Assembly (NCBI GenBank): GCA_013286805.1
Contig: JABDEY010000008.1
Coordinates: forward strand, 1-49,922
Reading direction: 5' to 3'
Length of the DNA stretch: 49,922 bases
DNA from: Bacteroidota bacterium
GTDB taxonomy: Bacteria; Bacteroidota; Bacteroidia; JABDFU01
A program made the position numbers and the translations under genes. Positions within the stretch are counted from its first letter, which is position 1. Every line of letters begins with the position of its first letter. Below, piece by piece: positions 1-7,547 of this stretch. A model generated the notes under the pieces. The model saw nothing but the letters and a program-made list of their open reading frames with translations. It ran no database searches and was not told the DNA's origin.

Positions 1-418
1 GGTTCGCCAATGTGCCTTGCAACTCAACGAGAGCTTGCTTTTCCTTAATCAATTTCAAAAAACCCTTTGCCTCAAGTTGTGGTAATCCACGGTATTTACG
101 AATTTCAGCGACGGCAGTTTTCAGAAACTGTATCGTACTGACACCCGGAATTTCGACCGGATATTGAAAGGCGAGAAACAAACCCTCACGGGCTCTGTCT
201 TCCGGTGACATATCCAGAAAGTCCTTTCCATTAAACCTCACCTCACCCTCTGTCACCACATAATCCTCTCTTCCGGCAAGTACGGCCGACAAGGTGCTCT
301 TGCCCGAACCATTGGGTCCCATAATTGCATGTACTTCCCCCGGCCCAACCTCGAGGTTAATCCCCTTCAGGATTTCCTTCCCTTCTATCCCGGCTTTTAA
401 ATTTTTTATCGACAACAT
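1..418 (-). CDS. sufC: SufC, Fe-S cluster assembly ATPase (partial, C-terminus outside window)
   Basis: SufC is the ABC-type ATPase of the SufBCD scaffold, which builds Fe-S clusters in the cytoplasm. The ORF track misses it because it runs off the window. Reading the minus strand from the ATG at 418-416 gives 139 residues, beginning MLSIKNLKAG. Walker A GPNGSGKS lies near residues 34-41 and the Q-loop FQYPVEIPG near 84-92, both typical of SufC. The family is about 250 residues, so the signature motif and Walker B lie beyond position 1. It is the third gene after the A-type carrier and sufB. The 92-nt gap to sufB, unusually wide for this operon, holds a 9-bp-arm hairpin. Family assignment is secure. 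Confidence 0.95.
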   Translation of the reverse strand, partial: MLSIKNLKAGIEGKEILKGINLEVGPGEVHAIMGPNGSGKSTLSAVLAGREDYVVTEGEVRFNGKDFLDMSPEDRAREGLFLAFQYPVEIPGVSTIQFLKTAVAEIRKYRGLPQLEAKGFLKLIKEKQALVELQGTLAN

Positions 419-478
419 ACTTTTATTTTTTATTTGCTCGCTTCTTTTTTGGGTGCTCACGCTCACACAAACTGACTC

Positions 479-497
479 AAACAGCCTCAGGCTGTTT
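479..497 (-). other. Intercistronic hairpin between sufB and sufC
   Basis: The sequence AAACAGCCT-C-AGGCTGTTT is a perfect inverted repeat with 9-bp arms, about 14 nt after the sufB stop in transcription order. No U-tract follows on the minus strand, so it is not a standard intrinsic terminator. It could be an mRNA processing or stability element that sets sufB:sufC ratios; that role is inferred. Confidence 0.5.
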
Positions 498-510
498 GCT
501 CTTTCGCATT

Positions 511-1968
511 TTATCCAACGCTTCCTTCTAAGGAAACAGCCAGCAATTTCTGCGCTTCCACGGCAAACTCCATCGGCAATTGGTTTAGTACCTCCTTACA
601 ATATCCATTCACGATCAGCCCTATAGCCTTCTCCGTATCTATCCCACGTTGATTGCAGTAAAAAATCTGATCCTCTCCGATTTTTGAAGTTGTCGCCTCG
701 TGTTCCACGATTGCAGTCTTATCCCTGATTTCCATGTAAGGAAAAGTATGGGCTCCGCATTTATCGCCCATCAGCAAAGAATCACATTGGGAAAAATTAC
801 GAGCTCCGCTTGCACCTTTCATTATGCGAACCAATCCCCGATAACTGTTATTACTCCTGCCTGCTGAAATGCCTTTCGAGATAATGGTACTTTTCGTATT
901 CTTTCCAATATGTATCATTTTCGTCCCGGTATCCGCCTGCTGCATATTGTTTGTAAGGGCAACGGAATAAAATTCCCCAACCGAATTATTTCCCTTTAAA
1001 ATAACCGAAGGATACTTCCAGGTAATCGCGGAACCCGTTTCCACCTGTGTCCAGGAAATCTTTGAATCGTCTCCCAGACAAATTCCACGTTTAGTCACAA
1101 AATTATAAATGCCCCCTTTACCCTCTTTGTCTCCTGGATACCAGTTCTGGACCGTACTGTATTTGACCTCAGCAGACGTATGGGCCACAATTTCCACAAT
1201 TGCTGCATGCAGCTGATTCTCGTCCCGCTGAGGAGCAGTGCAGCCTTCCAGGTAACTCACAAAAGATCCCTCGTCTGCTACAATGAGGGTGCGTTCAAAC
1301 TGACCGGTACCGATCGCATTGATTCTGAAATAAGTTGACAACTCCATCGGACAACGAACACCCTTTGGAATATAGCAAAATGAGCCATCGCTGAAAACAG
1401 CCGAATTAAGTGCAGCATAAAAATTGTCTGTATAGGGAACCACTGAACCCATATAGCGTTTCACCAGTTCGGGATGCTCCTGAACCGCGTCACTGAAAGA
1501 GCAAAAGATAATTCCCTTTTCAGCAAGCGTTTCTTTAAAAGTAGTTTTAACAGACACGCTGTCAATCACAGCGTCCACAGCGATCCTGCTTTCCACACCG
1601 CTCAGTCGTTTTTGCTCCTCCAGTGATATTCCCAGCTTTTCAAATGTCTTTAGTAATTCAGGATCCACTTCATCCAGACTCTTGAGCTCCTTCTTCTGCT
1701 TAGGGGCAGCGTAATAAATAATATTCTGAAAATCAATCACCGGATACGTCAAGTGAGGCCAATATCTGGGCTCTTCCATCTTAAGCCAATGCCTGTATGC
1801 CTTCAATCGGAATTCTAGCATCCATTCCGGCTCCTTCTTTTTCTTCGAGATAAAACGGACAATGTCTTCACTAAGTCCCTTAGGCGCAGCATCCATCTCA
1901 ATATCGCTGCTCCAGCCATATTTATACTCACCTGCAACCTGTTCCTCTAAAACTTCGTTATTTTTCAT
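511..1968 (-). CDS. sufB: SufB, Fe-S cluster scaffold subunit
   Basis: SufB is the scaffold subunit of the SufBC2D complex on which Fe-S clusters are assembled from SufS/SufE-derived sulfur. The 485-residue product is full length for the family (E. coli SufB is 495). Visible hallmarks are the [18 protein letters not shown] segment, [20 protein letters not shown], the conserved [21 protein letters not shown] block carrying the family cysteine, and the C-terminal [20 protein letters not shown] region. The stop of the upstream A-type carrier gene is 3 nt before the start, so the two are almost certainly co-transcribed. sufD and sufS are not visible and would be expected beyond sufC, outside the window. 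Nothing looks truncated or frameshifted. Confidence 0.97.
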   Translation of the reverse strand: MKNNEVLEEQVAGEYKYGWSSDIEMDAAPKGLSEDIVRFISKKKKEPEWMLEFRLKAYRHWLKMEEPRYWPHLTYPVIDFQNIIYYAAPKQKKELKSLDEVDPELLKTFEKLGISLEEQKRLSGVESRIAVDAVIDSVSVKTTFKETLAEKGIIFCSFSDAVQEHPELVKRYMGSVVPYTDNFYAALNSAVFSDGSFCYIPKGVRCPMELSTYFRINAIGTGQFERTLIVADEGSFVSYLEGCTAPQRDENQLHAAIVEIVAHTSAEVKYSTVQNWYPGDKEGKGGIYNFVTKRGICLGDDSKISWTQVETGSAITWKYPSVILKGNNSVGEFYSVALTNNMQQADTGTKMIHIGKNTKSTIISKGISAGRSNNSYRGLVRIMKGASGARNFSQCDSLLMGDKCGAHTFPYMEIRDKTAIVEHEATTSKIGEDQIFYCNQRGIDTEKAIGLIVNGYCKEVLNQLPMEFAVEAQKLLAVSLEGSVG

Positions 1969-1971
1969 GGA

Positions 1972-2298
1972 CTAAACTGAAAAAGACTCCCCGCAGCCGC
2001 ATGTTCTTGATGCATTCGGATTAACAAATACAAACCCCTTACCATTCAATCCTCCTGAATAATCAAGTTCAGTTCCAATCAGATAGAGGAAACTTTTTTT
2101 GTCGACTACCACTTTTACCCCTTTATCTTCAAAAACCTGATCGCCTTCTTTCATTAAGGTATCAAACTCCAGTTTATAGGAAAGGCCGGAACAGCCTCCG
2201 CCTTCAACGCCTACGCGAATAAACGCCCCTTCTGGTTTTTTCTCCTCCTTCATGAGAAGAACAACTCTTTCCTTTGCTTGTTCAGTTACAGTTATCAT
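1972..2298 (-). CDS. A-type Fe-S carrier (IscA/SufA/HesB family)
   Basis: This 108-residue protein is an A-type carrier that receives nascent Fe-S clusters and passes them to apo-proteins. The three cluster-binding cysteines are all present: C36 in GGGCSG, and C100 and C102 in the C-terminal TCGCGESF. Length matches the family (about 105-120 residues). It is the first gene of the suf operon, 3 nt before sufB, and by context would be called SufA, although the sequence alone does not separate SufA, IscA and ErpA. A 68-nt spacer upstream of the start ends at a perfect TAnnTTTG box, and a 19-bp palindrome lies where transcription should begin. Confidence 0.93.
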   Translation of the reverse strand: MITVTEQAKERVVLLMKEEKKPEGAFIRVGVEGGGCSGLSYKLEFDTLMKEGDQVFEDKGVKVVVDKKSFLYLIGTELDYSGGLNGKGFVFVNPNASRTCGCGESFSV

Positions 2299-2340
2299 TT
2301 TATAACATATTAAAAATCAACTACTTCTATTAAAAACCTT

Positions 2341-2359
2341 ATTTAGAACAATTCTAAAT
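2341..2359. promoter_or_regulatory. 19-bp palindrome, candidate operator of the suf operon
   Basis: ATTTAGAA-CAA-TTCTAAAT is a perfect inverted repeat with 8-bp arms and a 3-bp centre. It begins 7 bp downstream (minus strand) of the suf -7 box, so it covers or directly follows the predicted transcription start. A 19-bp AT-rich palindrome here is the size and placement expected of a Fur/PerR-like or Rrf2-like repressor site. Which regulator binds cannot be told from the sequence. Confidence 0.6.
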
Positions 2360-2365
2360 ACTGAG

Positions 2366-2373
2366 CAAATTTA
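2366..2373 (-). promoter_or_regulatory. -7 box of the suf operon promoter
   Basis: On the minus strand the sequence is TAAATTTG, a perfect match to the Bacteroidota -7 consensus TAnnTTTG. It lies 67 nt upstream of the A-type carrier start. I see no clear -33 TTTG element. Confidence 0.65.
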
Positions 2374-2421
2374 CTCAATAACCCATAAATTCACAAACAA
2401 TTCAAAGGAAAAAACTTTCTC

Positions 2422-2429
2422 TATCTTTG
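2422..2429 (+). promoter_or_regulatory. -7 box of the FkbM methyltransferase gene
   Basis: TATCTTTG is a perfect TAnnTTTG match, 27 nt upstream of the ATG at 2457. The ORF track's TTG start at 2427 lies inside this box, so the box argues for the downstream ATG. Confidence 0.65.
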
Positions 2430-2456
2430 CGCGCTTCTTCAGAAGTTCTCGCATCA

Positions 2457-3227
2457 ATGATTAACAAAAATAAAATGACCCAGAATTTTTCAATTGCCCT
2501 TGGAAATTTTCTGTTCCGTAATTGCTTTCCTCTATATAACACCTTGTATCCCAGGTTTAAGCGTCGTCAGGACGCAGAAGAGATAGAATTTCTGAAATGC
2601 ACGATCAGAAAAGGTGATACCATACTTGATATTGGTGCAAATATCGGATTTTACAGCAGGATTTTAGCTGAGTTAACGGGCACGGGTGGCGAGGTTTATA
2701 GCTTTGAGCCGGATGCGACAAATTTCACTTATTTCTTAAAAAATACCAAAGGCATCAAAAACATTTTTGGAGAGAATAAAGCTGTTGCAGAATCAACTAA
2801 AACGATAACTCTGTATACTTCAAAATCCTTAAATGTTGACCACCGGACTTACAAAGTTGAAAATTTTGAAAAGGAATTGAGTATCCCTGCAATTAGTATC
2901 GATGATTACATAGGAGGTAAATTCAAAGTTGATTTCATTAAACTCGACATACAGGGCTTCGAAATGTCAGCGTTAAGCGGAATGAAGCAAACAATTGCAG
3001 CCAGCCCTGATATTAAGATTATTATGGAGCTGTGGCCCTATGGCCTGCAGAAAGCAAATACCTCATTCGAAGAGCTGTTCTCTTTCTTCAGAAAAAACCA
3101 TTTAGAAATGTACCGGCTTGGCACAGCAGGGATTACACCTTATTCAGGAGATGACCTTAATCCCGGCAAGAACTATCCGATAGAATATTATTTTAATATT
3201 TTTATAACAAAGGCCTTGACCATTTGA
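2457..3227 (+). CDS. FkbM-family SAM-dependent methyltransferase
   Basis: FkbM-family enzymes are SAM-dependent O-methyltransferases, often acting on sugars or polyketides. The Rossmann motif I is ILDIGANIGFYS, an acidic SAM-ribose segment follows (VYSFEPDATNF), and the family block FIKLDIQGFEMSALSGM is in the second half. I start at ATG 2457 (256 residues), not at the track's TTG 2427, because that TTG is within a perfect -7 promoter box; ATG 2475 is a second option. A GT-C type membrane protein follows after 19 nt and a second methyltransferase comes next, which suggests modification of a surface glycan or lipid-linked sugar. The acceptor cannot be named from sequence. Confidence 0.88.
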   Translation: MINKNKMTQNFSIALGNFLFRNCFPLYNTLYPRFKRRQDAEEIEFLKCTIRKGDTILDIGANIGFYSRILAELTGTGGEVYSFEPDATNFTYFLKNTKGIKNIFGENKAVAESTKTITLYTSKSLNVDHRTYKVENFEKELSIPAISIDDYIGGKFKVDFIKLDIQGFEMSALSGMKQTIAASPDIKIIMELWPYGLQKANTSFEELFSFFRKNHLEMYRLGTAGITPYSGDDLNPGKNYPIEYYFNIFITKALTI

Positions 3228-3246
3228 GCCAGTATTGCGAAGCTTA

Positions 3247-4962
3247 ATGAAGAACGTCAATAAATCCAGAGAAGCATCAGCAAAGTTTAAGCCCGTAAAG
3301 GCTGATACAAAATCGTTCTTATCAAGAATTGAACTGCTTTTGATAAGGAACGAACGCATTCTGTTCTACTCCCTTTGTATAATCTGTCTGCTTTTCAGTT
3401 TTTTTTTATTCAATGCCCGCGTCAGCGAGGGAAATGATGATTCCCTCTACATTGAGGCCGGATACAATTATGCCCATAATTTTGCACATTATTCCTATAC
3501 AACAAATGCCCCGCTCTACCCACTTTTTTTAGGAGGGCTCACCGCTCTTTTCGGAATCAATCTTTTTATTTTTAAACTTTTCTCTCTTGTGTTTAATTTT
3601 CTGGGGCTTATTTTTTTATATAAGGCCTTCAGGGGCAGAATTCCCTACCTGATATTGTTTACGGTCTGTTTTACAGTCGCGATCAACAGCTATTTCCAGT
3701 ATTTTGCCAGTCAGACTTATACCGAATCTATTTTCCTGGGCATGCAATCCCTGTTTCTTTTCTATTTCTTTAAAATTCTTGATAAAATTGATGCAGACGA
3801 GGACATCGCAAACAGGAAACATCTGCCTTTATGGCTGATTAACGCAGGGCTTGTTTTTCTGCTGATTATGACCCGAAATGCAGCTGTTGCGGTATTTCCA
3901 GCAATTATTCTGTTCTTTATTTTTATAAAAAAATACAAATACATTTTGTGGATCATTGGCTCCTATCTGATATTCAAGATTCCATACGAAATAATTCACA
4001 CGCTGCTTTGGAAACAGAAAGATCAGTTCAGCGACCAGAGTAAAATTCTGTTTTTAAAAGACCCCTATAATCCAATGCTTGGAAATGACGATGTATCGGG
4101 TTTCATTTCAAGGTTTTTTACCAATATTGAATTGTATTTATCCAAACGATTCTTCCAGATCCTCGGTTTCTTTTCAGAGAACTCTGTTGACATTAATATA
4201 GTTTGGGCTCTGATTGTAATTATATTGATTGTTATTGGCTTTATCAAAGCAATGAACTCAGGCAACAAAGCCCTCTTCTTTTCTGTTTTGTACATGTCAT
4301 CGCTCGTTGCACTTACCTTCATAATGCTGCAGGCCAGATGGGATCAACCCCGGCTGATCATGATCCATATGCCTGTCATGCTGATTGCTATTTTATTTGG
4401 AATCTACCAAATGGTGAAAAAATCCTCCTATGCTCAAAACATCCTCGTTTTTATCTGTTTAACTATTCTTACCTCTTGTTTCATTTCCTCATCAAAAAAA
4501 TCAGCTGTAAACATTCCCATTGTGCTCAAAAACATCAAAGGGGATAAATTTTATGGTTATACCACGGACTGGAGGAATTTTTTTAAGCTGAGCGAATGGT
4601 GTTCGGGCAATCTTCCTGATTCAGCACTGGTGGCAAGCCGGAAAGCATCCATGTCTTTTATTTATGGTAATGGAAAAAAATTCTTTCCGGTTTATAAAGT
4701 TGTTGCCCTGGATACAACTACCGGCTATTCCAATCCCGATTCTGTCTTGAATTATTTCAAAAGGAATAAGGTAACGCATGTATTACTGGCCAGTTTACGA
4801 AGAGATCCGAATAAAGCTGACGGGAATGTTATTAATACCTTGCATAGGATGATCGAACCAATTGCACAAAAATATCCCAATAAACTATTGCTCATTCATC
4901 AGATTCCGGCACCCGAGGATCCCCAAATTGAGCCTGCTTATTTATACAAGATTGACTATTAA
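3247..4962 (+). CDS. Multi-spanning GT-C type (GT39/ArnT-like) membrane protein
   Basis: The protein (571 residues from ATG 3247; the track's TTG at 3235 is less likely) has about 10-11 hydrophobic helices, for example LCIICLLFSFFLFN, FSLVFNFLGLIFLYKA and VWALIVIILIVIGF. After the first helix comes an acidic loop, EGNDDSLYIEAGYNYAH, placed like the catalytic acidic motif of GT-C glycosyltransferases. The soluble C-terminal part after about residue 410 holds the rest. GT-C enzymes transfer sugars from polyprenyl-phosphate donors on the outer face of the inner membrane. The two flanking methyltransferase genes fit a glycan role. The fold class is a reasonable inference; donor and acceptor are unknown. 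Confidence 0.72.
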   Translation: MKNVNKSREASAKFKPVKADTKSFLSRIELLLIRNERILFYSLCIICLLFSFFLFNARVSEGNDDSLYIEAGYNYAHNFAHYSYTTNAPLYPLFLGGLTALFGINLFIFKLFSLVFNFLGLIFLYKAFRGRIPYLILFTVCFTVAINSYFQYFASQTYTESIFLGMQSLFLFYFFKILDKIDADEDIANRKHLPLWLINAGLVFLLIMTRNAAVAVFPAIILFFIFIKKYKYILWIIGSYLIFKIPYEIIHTLLWKQKDQFSDQSKILFLKDPYNPMLGNDDVSGFISRFFTNIELYLSKRFFQILGFFSENSVDINIVWALIVIILIVIGFIKAMNSGNKALFFSVLYMSSLVALTFIMLQARWDQPRLIMIHMPVMLIAILFGIYQMVKKSSYAQNILVFICLTILTSCFISSSKKSAVNIPIVLKNIKGDKFYGYTTDWRNFFKLSEWCSGNLPDSALVASRKASMSFIYGNGKKFFPVYKVVALDTTTGYSNPDSVLNYFKRNKVTHVLLASLRRDPNKADGNVINTLHRMIEPIAQKYPNKLLLIHQIPAPEDPQIEPAYLYKIDY

Positions 4963-5017
4963 AAAAAACAGGATGTACGCTGGAGGATTACTTAACAATT
5001 TATACTAAAACTGAATC

Positions 5018-5776
5018 TTGGCCCTGAAATACAACATAACTACACACCTCGACGACCCCAATACTACTTTACTTCACAGGGAGATTATTCTTTCCAAACC
5101 CTTCCTGAAACGAATTTATACTGACTGGTACCAGATTTTCAGGAAAGAATTAACCGGATTGCCTGAAGGACAACTGCTCGAAATAGGTTCCGGAGGCGGC
5201 TTTATCAAAGAGCTCATTTCGCAAGTAATTACCTCTGACATTATGCCCCTTGAATGTTGCGACATGACCTTCTCAGCTGAATCAATGCCTTTTCAAAACA
5301 ATGAGCTAAGCGCTGTTTTAATGATTAATGTCTTTCATCACATTCCGAAACCTCATTTGTTTCTGAGCGAAGCTCAGCGGACTTTAAAAAAAGGTGGAAA
5401 AATTTGTATGATTGAACCGGCAAACAGTCCGCTCAGCAGATTTATTTACAAAAACTACCACCACGAGCCTTTTGACGAAAAGGGTGAATGGGAAATTGAA
5501 TCCTCCGGTCCGCTTTCAGGTTCAAATCAGGCCTTACCTTTCATTTATTTCGAACGGGATGCCAAAAAATTCCACTCTGCTTTTCCAAAACTCCGGCTAA
5601 AATCAATCCAGTATCACACTCCGTTTATGTATGTTTTAAGCGGGGGAGTTTCCCGAAAAGCGCTGGTGCCGGATTTCTCCTATTCATTCTTTAAGGGCAT
5701 GGAATATCTTTTTTCTCCCTTCTCCAGACAAATTGGCCTATTTCAAACTATTGTAGTGGAAAAAACAACTGATTGA
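5018..5776 (+). CDS. Class I SAM-dependent methyltransferase (Methyltransf_11 type)
   Basis: The 252-residue product carries motif I LLEIGSGGGFIKEL near residue 52, a short acidic/hydrophobic strand ending in CCDMTFSAESMPF, and MINVFHHIPKPHLFLSEAQRTLKKGG, the usual order in class I methyltransferases of the Methyltransf_11 group. The start is forced: an in-frame TGA lies two codons upstream (5012-5014) and the next ATG is past motif I, so translation must begin at TTG 5018 or CTG 5024. It follows the GT-C protein by 55 nt and may share its transcript. The substrate is unknown; the neighbours suggest a glycan or lipid intermediate. Confidence 0.85.
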   Translation: MALKYNITTHLDDPNTTLLHREIILSKPFLKRIYTDWYQIFRKELTGLPEGQLLEIGSGGGFIKELISQVITSDIMPLECCDMTFSAESMPFQNNELSAVLMINVFHHIPKPHLFLSEAQRTLKKGGKICMIEPANSPLSRFIYKNYHHEPFDEKGEWEIESSGPLSGSNQALPFIYFERDAKKFHSAFPKLRLKSIQYHTPFMYVLSGGVSRKALVPDFSYSFFKGMEYLFSPFSRQIGLFQTIVVEKTTD

Positions 5777-5804
5777 TATCATCAGATCTAACTGAACTTT
5801 TTTA

Positions 5805-5822
5805 TTTAGCTTTACAGCTAAA
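5805..5822. other. Short perfect hairpin after the methyltransferase gene
   Basis: TTTAGCT-TTAC-AGCTAAA has perfect 7-bp arms and lies 29 nt after the methyltransferase stop. There is no following T-run on the plus strand, so it is a weak terminator candidate. It marks the boundary between the glycan cluster and the LamG gene. Confidence 0.35.
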
Positions 5823-5900
5823 CCTCATGTCAGTTATTGCGGTATAACCAAAAGCTGACTTATCAGAAAAAAATATTTTACATACAAATTAGCCCGGCCT

Positions 5901-7547
5901 ATGAAAAATTGCTACCCGTTAACCGCTTTTCTCTTTGGAATTTTATATAGTTGCTTTTCTTTTTCACAGGTCAATCTCGATAGCGGCTTAGTGGGTTGTT
6001 ATCCGTTTTCAGGAAATGCGAACGACCTTAGCGGAAACAAACATAATGGAATTGTCAATGGTGCAACTTTAACTACGGACAGATTTGGAAATGCCAATAG
6101 TGCCTATTTATTCAACGGGACAAGCGCTTCAATAGCTATCAATAATTTTGATAGTCTAAGTTCAGCAAATGAATTAAGCATAAGCCTTTGGGCTCAGGCA
6201 ACAGTTTCAACCTCCAATTCAGCATTTATGCTCTCCACAGATGCAATTGCTGACCGTCTTGTTGGCAGTGTTGAGTATGAAGGTAATATCTATTTTGACT
6301 ACGGTGATATTTCCGCAAATGGAAGGTCAGTTATTAGCCAGAACTATGATACAAACTGGCACCATTATGTATTTGTTGTTAGTCAATCCAAAAACAGTAA
6401 GCAGGTATTCGAAGATGGCTTACCTGTAATAAATACTTCTTACGGTTCCTCTTTGGTAAACAGAAACAGAACTCTATTAATTGGCGCAGGTACGGATGCA
6501 AATGGAGGAAATATCAGGTTCAATGGTGCTATAGATGATATTCGGATTTTTAACAGATCTGTTTCGGGTGCAGAAGTAAATCAGCTTTATTCGTCCAAAA
6601 CAGCTGTTTGTAGCCCTTCAAACCCGGTGGACAGTGGTCTGGTATTATGCTTGCCGTTGAAAGGTAATGCAACAGATTTTAGCGGATTTCACCATAACGG
6701 ACAGATAAATGGAGCGACTTTAACTACGGACAGATTTGGAAATGCCAATAGCGCCTATTTATTTAACGGGACAAACGCTTTTATTGCAATCAATAACTTT
6801 GATAGTCTGAGTTCAACAAATGAATTGAGCATTTGTTTCTGGGCCCAGGCTGATCTTAATACTTCCAACTCCGTATTTATGCTCTCAACGGATGCAATTG
6901 CTGACCGTCTTGTTGGTAGTGTTGAGTATGAGGGCAATATCTATTTTGACTATGGAGATATTTCCGCAAATGGAAGGTCAGTAGTCAGTCAAAATTATGA
7001 TACAAATTGGCACCATTACGTATTTGCTGTCAGTCAATCAAAAAACAGTAAGCAGGTTTTTGAAGATGGTTTACAGGTAATTAATACAACTTATGGTTCC
7101 TCTTTAGTGAACAGGAACAGAACTCTATTGATTGGCGCAGGTACAGATGCAAATGGAGGAAATATAAGATTCAACGGATCAATTGCAGAATTTCAGATAT
7201 TTAATTATGCGCTTTCATCGTCACAGGTTACAGGTGATTATTCAGCATTTTCATGTGGTAAAACAACAGGCATTAGTAATATCAGCCTGCAAAATAACGC
7301 TGTAACTGTTTTTCCAAACCCTGCATCCGGTGAGGTATCCATTAATCTGGGAATACCAACTATTGAACCCACCATTTTAAAGTTTGTGAATGTTCTGGGA
7401 CAGATTATGTATTCTGAAATTGTTCCTCAAGGGAGCAAACTCATCAGAGCAGACCTCACAGGAAAAATGAACTCCGGTCTTTATTCCTTAATACTGCAAG
7501 GGAATTCAGGTGACCTAAAAGCACAAAAAGTAATCTTCAATAAGTAA
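5901..7547 (+). CDS. Secreted protein with two LamG domains and a type-A T9SS sorting domain
   Basis: The 548-residue protein starts with a signal peptide (MKNCYPLTAFLFGILYSCFSFSQ). It has two LamG/concanavalin A-like jelly-roll domains, roughly residues 26-240 and 243-455, and a C-terminal T9SS type-A sorting domain of about 80 residues (VFPNPASGEVSINL ... GLYSLILQG). LamG domains of this kind usually bind glycans or act as surface adhesion modules, and the C-terminal domain should direct export through the T9SS and surface attachment or release. The two domains are nearly identical in long stretches such as DRFGNANSAYLFNGT, offset by 217 residues (651 bp), so the duplication is recent or kept alike by gene conversion. 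Its 3' end overlaps the convergent mqnC by 11 bp. Confidence 0.88.
   Translation: MKNCYPLTAFLFGILYSCFSFSQVNLDSGLVGCYPFSGNANDLSGNKHNGIVNGATLTTDRFGNANSAYLFNGTSASIAINNFDSLSSANELSISLWAQATVSTSNSAFMLSTDAIADRLVGSVEYEGNIYFDYGDISANGRSVISQNYDTNWHHYVFVVSQSKNSKQVFEDGLPVINTSYGSSLVNRNRTLLIGAGTDANGGNIRFNGAIDDIRIFNRSVSGAEVNQLYSSKTAVCSPSNPVDSGLVLCLPLKGNATDFSGFHHNGQINGATLTTDRFGNANSAYLFNGTNAFIAINNFDSLSSTNELSICFWAQADLNTSNSVFMLSTDAIADRLVGSVEYEGNIYFDYGDISANGRSVVSQNYDTNWHHYVFAVSQSKNSKQVFEDGLQVINTTYGSSLVNRNRTLLIGAGTDANGGNIRFNGSIAEFQIFNYALSSSQVTGDYSAFSCGKTTGISNISLQNNAVTVFPNPASGEVSINLGIPTIEPTILKFVNVLGQIMYSEIVPQGSKLIRADLTGKMNSGLYSLILQGNSGDLKAQKVIFNK
5976..7250 (+). repeat. 651-bp direct duplication (two LamG domain copies)
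   Basis: Copy 1 spans about 5976-6590 and copy 2 about 6627-7250. Shared DNA such as ttaactacggacagattt recurs at 6069 and 6720, an offset of 651 bp or exactly 217 codons, so the frame is kept. Boundaries are approximate because the match fades at the edges. Confidence 0.85.

Noticed and set aside
5805-5822. TTTAGCT hairpin as an intrinsic terminator of the glycan cluster
   Set aside because: No T-run follows on the plus strand, so kept only as a hairpin.
7537-7547. Frameshift or assembly error at the LamG-mqnC overlap
   Set aside because: Both genes end cleanly at family-typical C-termini; an 11-bp convergent overlap is normal.
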